Assembly: GCA_002413145.1 (NCBI GenBank)
Contig: DHWK01000046.1
Span: forward strand, 1 to 5,545
Reading direction: 5' to 3'
Length of the DNA stretch: 5,545 nt
Source of the DNA: a bacterium UBP12_UBA5184
GTDB taxonomy: Bacteria; Vulcanimicrobiota; Vulcanimicrobiia; Vulcanimicrobiales; Vulcanimicrobiaceae
Notes under the pieces: generated by a model
Told to the model about the DNA's origin: nothing
Database searches by the model: none
What the model saw: only the letters and a program-made list of their open reading frames with translations
Translations under genes and position numbers: made by a program
Shown: one piece after another, positions 1 through 4,525 of the stretch
Position numbering within the stretch: position 1 is the first letter of the stretch
How the letters are laid out: every line of letters starts with the position of its first letter

Positions 1-1
1 A

Positions 2-205
2 GATGTGGTCCAAGCGCAAGTCCGTCGCCTGCTCTATTTCAACCCGCTGTATCCGACCTTCGAAAGTTTACGCCAGATCGTGGTTGGACCGCAGCTTCCC
101 GACCCTACGCTGATCGCCGCCAGCCTTTTCAACGGCATCGTCGCCTGCGCACTCGGGTACCTCGTCTTCAACGGTTTGCGCCGCCAATTCATGGATTTGA
201 TTTGA
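2..205 (+). CDS. ABC-2 type polysaccharide export permease, C-terminal fragment (5' end outside window)
   Basis: Only the last 67 codons are visible; the reading frame is open to the left edge. The GTG at position 5 should not be taken as the start. Visible residues include a YFNPLYP stretch followed by an amphipathic segment, matching the NPL(Y/T) loop near the end of Wzm/KpsM/TagG-type permeases. A final hydrophobic helix follows at about visible residues 36-57, then a short basic/hydrophobic tail ending FMDLI. In this family the permease forms the inner-membrane channel for an undecaprenyl-linked or lipid-anchored glycan. Assignment rests mainly on the tail signature and on the next gene, a Wzt-like ATPase whose TTG start overlaps this stop codon by 4 nt (TTGA). 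I am fairly sure of the family but cannot say which glycan it exports. Confidence 0.8.
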   Translation, partial: DVVQAQVRRLLYFNPLYPTFESLRQIVVGPQLPDPTLIAASLFNGIVACALGYLVFNGLRRQFMDLI

Positions 206-981
206 GCTCCGTAACCCTCGAACACGTCACGCTCTGGCGTCGGACTCAGGAAGAGTACAGTTTCGATCTAAAGCGCCGCATCTTCGCGTTGATGCAGAGG
301 CGTTATCGCAAGCCGCACCGCCGCCGCGTGCTCGACGACGTTTCGGTGACCGTCGAACGTGGCGAGAAGCTCGGGATCATCGGGCCCAACGGTTCGGGCA
401 AATCGACGCTGCTCAAGGTCATTTGCGGGATCCTCGCACCGACCTCGGGCCGAGTCGAGGCACGCGGAGCCATCGCACCCTTGATCGAACTCGGCGCCGG
501 CTTCGATCCCGATCTTCCGGTCGCCGACAACGTCGTGCTCTACGGCGTCCTGCTCGGGCATTCGCGCGAGGAGATGGAGGCGAAGACGCCTTCGATCCTA
601 CGCTTCGCCGAACTCGAGGAGTATCGTTCGATGCCCGTGCGCGTCTTATCGTCGGGGATGGCGGCACGGCTCGGATTCGCGATCGCCACCGACACCAACC
701 CCGATATCCTGATCCTGGATGAAGTCCTGGCGGTGGGCGACGAAGCGTTCCGAAACAAGAGCCGCAGCCGGATCGAGAGCCTGTGGCGCGATCACGTGAC
801 GGTGCTGGTCGTCTCGCACGACTTGCAGTTCATCCGCGACTCGTGCACGAGCGCCATCTGGCTCGACGGAGGACGCGTCCGCGCCGCCGGTTCGGCCGCC
901 TTCGTCGTCAACGCTTACCTCGGTTCGGTCGAGACGTCGGCCGTCGAACGTCTCGAACGCGCCAAAGCGACCCTGCGCTGA
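202..981 (+). CDS. Polysaccharide export ABC transporter ATP-binding protein (Wzt/KpsT/TagH-like, no C-terminal glycan-binding domain)
   Basis: This 259-residue ATPase should power the permease just upstream and act on the cytoplasmic face of the inner membrane. Walker A is GPNGSGKST at 61-69. The signature is the divergent LSSGM at 149-153. Walker B is ILILD at 169-173 with catalytic Glu174, and the H-loop is His206 in VVSHD. The segment IELGAGFDPDL at 95-105 replaces a canonical Q-loop and is typical of the Wzt/KpsT/TagH group, as is the basic N-terminal arm before Walker A. The TTG start at 202 overlaps the permease stop and is needed to keep the first beta strand (VTLEHVTLW). I see no good Shine-Dalgarno sequence, so translational coupling is likely. 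After the ATPase fold only about 40 residues remain, so the ~150-residue beta-sandwich glycan-binding domain of E. coli O9a Wzt is absent. Confidence 0.93.
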   Translation: MSSVTLEHVTLWRRTQEEYSFDLKRRIFALMQRRYRKPHRRRVLDDVSVTVERGEKLGIIGPNGSGKSTLLKVICGILAPTSGRVEARGAIAPLIELGAGFDPDLPVADNVVLYGVLLGHSREEMEAKTPSILRFAELEEYRSMPVRVLSSGMAARLGFAIATDTNPDILILDEVLAVGDEAFRNKSRSRIESLWRDHVTVLVVSHDLQFIRDSCTSAIWLDGGRVRAAGSAAFVVNAYLGSVETSAVERLERAKATLR

Positions 982-993
982 GCGCCTGGCAGG

Positions 994-1737
994 CTAGAGC
1001 TTGAAACCTGCCTTGGATGCGTCCGAGGCGAACATCTTGACCGTGTCGAGCGAGTATTCGTCGAGATCCTTGCCGACCAGGTTCAGTTTTCCCAGGACGT
1101 CGTGGGTCACCGTGATGATGTGCGTCCCGATCGAATCGGCGTGAAAGATGTTCAGCAGCTCGCGGGGGCTAGCCCAGATGAGTTCGACCCCGGGGAACTC
1201 CCGGATGATCTCGAGCGAGCGGCGCATGATCGGCAGCGGATCGCGTCCCGTATCGGCGACGCGGCCGGCAAAGACCGAGACGCAGGCCGCCGCCCCCCCG
1301 GCGAGCGCCGCGCAGACGCCGGCGACCTGCTCCGCCGTCATCAGCGCGGTGACGTTCAGTTTCACGCCGCTTCGAGTCAATTCGCGAATGATGGGCGCGG
1401 TCGTCTCGCGTTGTGTATTGGTGACGGGGATCTTGACGTAGACGTTCTCGCCCCAAGTCGTGATGATTTTTGCCTGGCGGAGCATCTCCGCGTTGTCGTC
1501 GGCGAAGACTTCGAACGAAATCGGATACGTCGGGATAGCGGCGAGCACGTCGCGAGCGAAGCTCTCGTAGTCCTTGATCCCGGCCTTGTTCATCAGGGTC
1601 GGATTGGTCGTGAAACCCTTGACGTGCGGGTTTTTCGCGAGCTCCACGATCCCGGCTTTGTCGGCACCGTCCGCGAAAATCTTCACCTTTAAATTTGCGA
1701 GTTTGGGCGTTCCCGCCGCGGGGGACGTTTCGAGCAC
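994..1737 (-). CDS. tal: Transaldolase, short (FSA-fold) type
   Basis: The family is a class I aldolase TIM barrel that moves a dihydroxyacetone unit through a lysine Schiff base (F6P + E4P to S7P + G3P). Numbering is from the GTG at 1737 (247 residues, near the ~215-220 of short family members; E. coli TalB has 317). Asp23 lies in FADGAD, TTNPT at 43-47, the Schiff-base lysine is Lys102 in VYVKIPV, and Asn128/Thr130 lie in LNVTALMT. Glu76 (SFEVFA) and Phe156 (FAGRV) match E. coli TalB Glu96 and Phe178 rather than Gln59 and Tyr131 of fructose-6-phosphate aldolase, so transaldolase chemistry is preferred. An ATG at 1782 would add 15 residues inside the upstream gene. The GTG has a strong GAGGAG six bases before it and is preferred. 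This is the last gene of the leftward operon, 10 nt after the phosphatase stop, and probably supplies sedoheptulose 7-phosphate. Confidence 0.9.
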   Translation of the reverse strand: MLETSPAAGTPKLANLKVKIFADGADKAGIVELAKNPHVKGFTTNPTLMNKAGIKDYESFARDVLAAIPTYPISFEVFADDNAEMLRQAKIITTWGENVYVKIPVTNTQRETTAPIIRELTRSGVKLNVTALMTAEQVAGVCAALAGGAAACVSVFAGRVADTGRDPLPIMRRSLEIIREFPGVELIWASPRELLNIFHADSIGTHIITVTHDVLGKLNLVGKDLDEYSLDTVKMFASDASKAGFKL

Positions 1738-1743
1738 GGTACT

Positions 1744-1749
1744 CTCCTC
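1744..1749 (-). promoter_or_regulatory. Ribosome binding site that decides the transaldolase start
   Basis: On the minus strand GAGGAG is followed by six bases (AGTACC) and then GTG at 1737. The motif overlaps the TGA stop of the upstream phosphatase gene (1750-1748), a usual arrangement for coupled genes. It favours the GTG over the upstream in-frame ATG at 1782, which has no comparable site and lies within the phosphatase gene. Confidence 0.75.
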
Positions 1750-2308
1750 AAGGGGTCTGCGCTGCGATCCAGTCGACGGCATCGTGGAGGCTGGCGACGG
1801 TCGCGTCCGCCGGCGGCTCCGGCCTGCGTTCCTGGTATTGATAGTCGATGAAGGCGGTCCGAACTCCCGCCCTCTGCCCGGCGGCGACGTCGCGCCAACG
1901 ATCGCCGATCAAGAAACTGCGAGCCGGATCGAGGTCGTGACGCCGCGTCGCTTCGAGGATCAAGCCCGGCGCCGGCTTGCGGCACTCGCAACGGTCGGCA
2001 TCGTCGTGAAAGCAAACCAATATGTCGTCGATCGGGAGAGCGCTCGCTAGCACGGCATTGATCGCTTCGACCGTCTGCCGCGTTTGCGTTCGGCGCGCCA
2101 CGTCGGGCTGGTTGGAGACGACGACCAGAAAAAAGCCCAGCTCTTTGAGGCGCCGAAGGTCGGCCGCGGCGCCGGGGACGACGACGAACTCGTCGAGCGA
2201 ATGGGGCGGGTAGGGCTTGCCCCCACGCACGATCGCGCGGTTGAGGACGCCGTCACGGTCGAGGAAAACGGCGGGCCGGCGTGAGGCTACTTGACCACCG
2301 ACTCCCAT
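1748..2308 (-). CDS. gmhB: GmhB-like HAD phosphatase (D-glycero-D-manno-heptose-1,7-bisphosphate 7-phosphatase family)
   Basis: This 186-residue protein is close to the 191 of E. coli GmhB, a cytoplasmic enzyme that removes the 7-phosphate from heptose 1,7-bisphosphate. HAD motif I is FLDRDGVLN with nucleophile Asp17 and acid/base Asp19. Motif II is SNQ at 65-67. The structural zinc loop is Cys99, His101, Cys107 and Cys109, with a shorter connection than in E. coli GmhB. CRKP follows at 109-112 with motif III Lys111, and IGDRWRD at 134-140 is motif IV. The short HisB-N/GmhB form without a cap domain fits. The ATG at 2308 overlaps the end of the isomerase gene by 22 nt; no other start codon lies between it and the DRDG motif, and its Shine-Dalgarno is weak, so coupling is likely. 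The zinc loop makes GmhB or a close relative likely, but anomer preference (alpha for the GDP route, beta for the ADP route) cannot be read here. Histidinol phosphatase is a less likely alternative given the neighbours. Confidence 0.9.
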   Translation of the reverse strand: MGVGGQVASRRPAVFLDRDGVLNRAIVRGGKPYPPHSLDEFVVVPGAAADLRRLKELGFFLVVVSNQPDVARRTQTRQTVEAINAVLASALPIDDILVCFHDDADRCECRKPAPGLILEATRRHDLDPARSFLIGDRWRDVAAGQRAGVRTAFIDYQYQERRPEPPADATVASLHDAVDWIAAQTP

Positions 2309-2901
2309 TTGGTCTGCGCGGCCTTGAGCGCCGGGTGGCTCACCATGAGATGCCAGACGACGGCCTGGAACGCTTCCGAATGCGGCGTTACGTTATCCGG
2401 GTTTACCACGGGGACGATCACCGCCGCGTCGGCGACGCTAGCGGTGTAGCCGCCGTCGCGCCCGACGATGCCGAGCACTTTGGAGCCGACGCTTTTGGCG
2501 TATTGCAGCGCGCTTACGAGGTTCGGGCTGACGTTCTTCTCGACGTTGCCGCCGCCGACGGAGAAGATCAGGATCGTGTCCTCGCGGCGCAGCCGGCTGA
2601 CCTTGAGCCACTCGGAGAAGATCGTAGCCCAACCCTCGTCGTTGGTGCGCGCGGTGAGTTCGGAGACGTTGTCGGTCGGCGCATATGCCTCGATACCGAC
2701 GATCTTGCGAAAATCGTTGACCGCATGCGACGCGTTGCCGGCGCTTCCCCCGACACCGAGGATGAACAGTCTCCCACCGCTCGAGCGCGTCTCGGCCAGA
2801 ATCGCGACCGCTTTCTCGATTGCATCGACGTCCAGCTTTGCGATGACCTGGCTTGCTTCGGCTAAAAATTGTTGCGTAAAGGTCGTCGTGCCGGTGGTCA
2901 T
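2287..2901 (-). CDS. SIS-domain sugar-phosphate isomerase, divergent GmhA (phosphoheptose isomerase) relative
   Basis: This 204-residue single-SIS-domain protein resembles GmhA, which converts sedoheptulose 7-phosphate to glycero-manno-heptose 7-phosphate in the cytoplasm as a homotetramer. The phosphate-binding start of the SIS fold is GVGGSAGN at 49-56, the second SIS loop is SVGGGN at 114-119, and the C-terminal helix carries SEAFQAVVWH at 175-184. By hand alignment to E. coli GmhA, His59 and His184 match His61 and His180, but Glu65 is replaced by Asp63 and Gln172 by Glu176. A long N-terminal helix (about 8-38) fits the GmhA helical hairpin. The ATG at 2901 overlaps the previous stop as ATGA and has GGGAG four bases upstream. 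The neighbours (GmhB-like phosphatase, transaldolase) support a heptose role. The altered residues leave open a different ketose or aldose phosphate. Family assignment is firm; the exact substrate is not. Confidence 0.85.
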   Translation of the reverse strand: MTTGTTTFTQQFLAEASQVIAKLDVDAIEKAVAILAETRSSGGRLFILGVGGSAGNASHAVNDFRKIVGIEAYAPTDNVSELTARTNDEGWATIFSEWLKVSRLRREDTILIFSVGGGNVEKNVSPNLVSALQYAKSVGSKVLGIVGRDGGYTASVADAAVIVPVVNPDNVTPHSEAFQAVVWHLMVSHPALKAAQTKWESVVK

Positions 2902-3692
2902 GCGGCTCCCAGCGGGACGCGATCGGGATTGTATTCGTGGACGCGGAAGTTCATAATGCGGCTGTCGCCCGAAGACATCTTGCCGCCGCCTTCGACGTGC
3001 AGCCGCAGCGTCGTGGGAAAGGCGATGTCTTCCGGTACGGCGATCTCGACATGCTGCCGGGTTTTAACTTCGAACGTGTCCAAGGGCGCCCCGGCCTGAT
3101 CGAGGACCTGCAACGAGAACGGTTTCATGTCGACCCCCGGGCCCGGCTCGATTTCCAAACGCAAGGCGCGCTTGGCCGACGCCGAAGCCTCGATCGCCGC
3201 GTCGTTGTTGACCCAGCGGAACGATTCGCCGTTGAAAGTCTCGAGCGGATACCAGCCTCGTCCGAGCTTGTACCCCGAACCCGAAGGCAGCACGTCGGAC
3301 GACATTCTGGAGACCGCGATCTTGAAGACGCGAAAATTCAAGACCCGCGAATCGTTGGGCGAACTCCGGCCGCCGTCTTCGGTCCGAAACGTCAGCGCAT
3401 TCACGGCCGGCTCACTCGCGGGTAAAACGAAGGCTACGGGCTGCCGCCCTTTGACCTCGAGTTTCGCGCGAAGCGTGCCGCCTTCGACGATGTCCAGGCT
3501 AAATGGCTTCAGGCCGACGCCCGGACCCGGTTCGATCTGGATCTGCACCTGATGGTCGACGCGGCGCAGCGTCGCAACGTAGAGGACGGCGTCGTTGGAA
3601 ACCCAACGAAAGCTCTCACCCCGATGGATTTCCAGCCGCCCCCAGCCCGATCCGAGGGCGACGTCGTGGGTGGTGGGGATGATGTCATTCAT
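2898..3692 (-). CDS. Unrecognised protein of two tandem ~112-residue beta-rich domains
   Basis: I do not recognise this 264-residue protein. It is an internal duplication: residues about 13-124 and 143-254 align throughout, joined by an ~18-residue linker. Each copy opens with LGxGWxxLE and GESFRWVxNDA (23-35 and 153-165), has IEPGPGVxxKPFSL in the middle (53-66 and 181-194), and closes with DSRxxNFRV (114-122 and 243-251). Alternating hydrophobic/polar stretches, many Gly/Pro turns and little helix suggest a beta-sandwich. There is no signal peptide or membrane helix, so it is probably cytoplasmic. The conserved Trp, Phe-Arg-Trp and Asp-Ser-Arg positions could form a ligand site. It is first in the leftward operon, and its stop overlaps the isomerase start (ATGA). 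A role in sugar or glycan binding, or as a partner of the enzymes, is inference only. The ATG at 3692 has no Shine-Dalgarno nearby, and no alternative start lies in the ~35 bases upstream. Confidence 0.85.
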   Translation of the reverse strand: MNDIIPTTHDVALGSGWGRLEIHRGESFRWVSNDAVLYVATLRRVDHQVQIQIEPGPGVGLKPFSLDIVEGGTLRAKLEVKGRQPVAFVLPASEPAVNALTFRTEDGGRSSPNDSRVLNFRVFKIAVSRMSSDVLPSGSGYKLGRGWYPLETFNGESFRWVNNDAAIEASASAKRALRLEIEPGPGVDMKPFSLQVLDQAGAPLDTFEVKTRQHVEIAVPEDIAFPTTLRLHVEGGGKMSSGDSRIMNFRVHEYNPDRVPLGAA

Positions 3693-3787
3693 GGGAGAGC
3701 GGGTATTCCGCGCGACGGCCGGACCGCTCCTTGCGTCGCGGCAAGTCTTGAAGGGGGGATGCGCCGCCGTGCGGGAGTCGTTTCCCG
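3693..3787. promoter_or_regulatory. Divergent intergenic region, presumed to hold both operon promoters
   Basis: This 95-bp gap separates the start codons of the leftward sugar operon and the rightward nucleotidyltransferase gene, so both promoters must lie here or inside the opposite genes. I found no convincing -35/-10 pair on either strand. A weak AT-containing element (GGAATACC on the minus strand, around 3702-3709) lies about 10 bases before the leftward ATG. The assignment is positional, not motif-based. Confidence 0.45.
3772..3787 (+). promoter_or_regulatory. Ribosome binding site of the nucleotidyltransferase inside a small inverted repeat
   Basis: GGGAG at 3773-3777 lies ten bases before the ATG at 3788 and is the only reasonable Shine-Dalgarno. 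It forms the left arm of a 5-bp perfect inverted repeat (CGGGA at 3772-3776, TCCCG at 3783-3787, six-base loop) ending right at the start codon. In RNA this could partly hide the ribosome site. The stem is short and may be chance in GC-rich DNA. Confidence 0.35.
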
Positions 3788-4525
3788 ATGTGGGCTTTTA
3801 TTTTGGCGGCTGGAGAGGGCCGGCGGTTACGCCCGCTGACCGAGCGAATCCCCAAACCGATGATCGAGATTCGCGGGCGTCCGATCCTCGAGCACAACGT
3901 TCTTCTCTTGGTGCGGTACGGCGTTACCGACATCACGCTCAATACCCACTACTTGCCGGAGGCGGTCAGCGAGTATTTTGGTGACGGTAAGAGATTCGGC
4001 GCCCGGATTTCATATTCGTACGAGCCGGAGCTCCTCGGGACGGCGGGTGCTCTCAACGCGGTCCGCGATCGATTCGACGAAACTTTCGTGGTGTTGTACG
4101 GTGACAACTTGACGACGTGCGACCTCTCGCGCTTGAGCGAGGCTCATCGCCGTGGGGGCGCCGTCGGCACGATCGCCGTTTATGAGCGAGCAGACGTCTC
4201 ACAAAGCGGCGTCGTCGTCCTGGATGCCGACGATCGTGTCGTAAGATTCGTCGAGAAACCTCGCGGCCAGGAAGCTCTTGGGAACTGGGTGAACGCGGGG
4301 CTGCTCGTCTTGGAACCCACAATCTTTCGTCATATTCCGGAAAGCGGAGTCGCTGATTTCGGAAAAGACGTTTTCCCCGAGGCACTCGCCGCCGGTGAGA
4401 CGCTGCGCGCCTATCGTATGACCGAACGCCTGTGGTGGATCGACTCGCTTGCGGACTACGAGCGAACCGCAAACGACCCGGCGACAAAGCTGCTCGTTGG
4501 GGCGCGGGAGAAGACGGATTGTTGA
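3788..4525 (+). CDS. Sugar-1-phosphate nucleotidyltransferase (mannose- or heptose-1-phosphate guanylyltransferase-like)
   Basis: This 245-residue protein is a complete single-domain NTP_transferase enzyme that joins a sugar 1-phosphate to an NTP, releasing pyrophosphate. The nucleotide-binding signature LAAGEGRRLRPLT is at 6-18 and PKPM with Lys23 at 22-25. GTAGAL is at 84-89, the metal-binding YGDN has Asp106, EKP is at 156-158 and NAG at 169-171. The C-terminal metal-binding Asp is Asp219 in WWIDS, where many relatives have a DIGTP form. There is no left-handed beta-helix acetyltransferase tail, so it is not GlmU-like. Length and motifs fit ManC/HddC/RmlA-type enzymes. The GmhA- and GmhB-like genes next door make heptose 1-phosphate (HddC role, GDP product) attractive, but NTP and sugar cannot be read from sequence alone. 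The ATG gives the exact family N-terminus. The stop overlaps the following oxidoreductase start by 4 nt (TTGA). Confidence 0.9.
   Translation: MWAFILAAGEGRRLRPLTERIPKPMIEIRGRPILEHNVLLLVRYGVTDITLNTHYLPEAVSEYFGDGKRFGARISYSYEPELLGTAGALNAVRDRFDETFVVLYGDNLTTCDLSRLSEAHRRGGAVGTIAVYERADVSQSGVVVLDADDRVVRFVEKPRGQEALGNWVNAGLLVLEPTIFRHIPESGVADFGKDVFPEALAAGETLRAYRMTERLWWIDSLADYERTANDPATKLLVGAREKTDC
4506..4510 (+). promoter_or_regulatory. Ribosome binding site for the oxidoreductase gene
   Basis: GGGAG sits inside the end of the nucleotidyltransferase gene, eight bases before a TTG at 4519 and eleven before a second in-frame TTG at 4522. Spacing favours 4519, while the TTGA overlap with the upstream stop favours 4522. 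The difference is one residue. Confidence 0.5.

Noticed and set aside
984..1012. Inverted repeats at the convergent junction, considered as a bidirectional intrinsic terminator
   Set aside because: The near-perfect palindrome at 984-994 has no usable loop, the 6-bp stem at 988-1012 has a 13-nt loop, and no T-tract follows on either strand.
1293..1299. Seven-C run (G7 on the coding strand) inside the transaldolase gene, considered as a phase-variable tract
   Set aside because: It encodes Ala/Gly codons in a conserved part of the fold, is short, and such runs are expected in DNA this GC-rich. The frame is intact.
1102..1692. Long open frame on the plus strand opposite the transaldolase gene (196 codons)
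   Set aside because: It is antisense to a gene with clear family motifs. Its protein is rich in Arg/Asp/Gly with no recognisable motif, as expected for shadow frames in GC-rich DNA.
1735..1782. Upstream ATG at 1782 as the transaldolase start
   Set aside because: It would add 15 residues inside the phosphatase gene with no ribosome site, whereas the GTG at 1737 has GAGGAG at ideal spacing.
2281..2865. Long open frame on the plus strand opposite the SIS isomerase gene (194 codons)
   Set aside because: It mirrors a confidently assigned gene almost end to end and has low-complexity composition and no domain signature.
3759..3839. 26-codon ATG frame preceded by AAGGGGGG, considered as a leader peptide upstream of the nucleotidyltransferase
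   Set aside because: The purine run abuts the ATG with no proper spacing, the peptide is Arg-rich and featureless, and it overlaps the real start out of frame.
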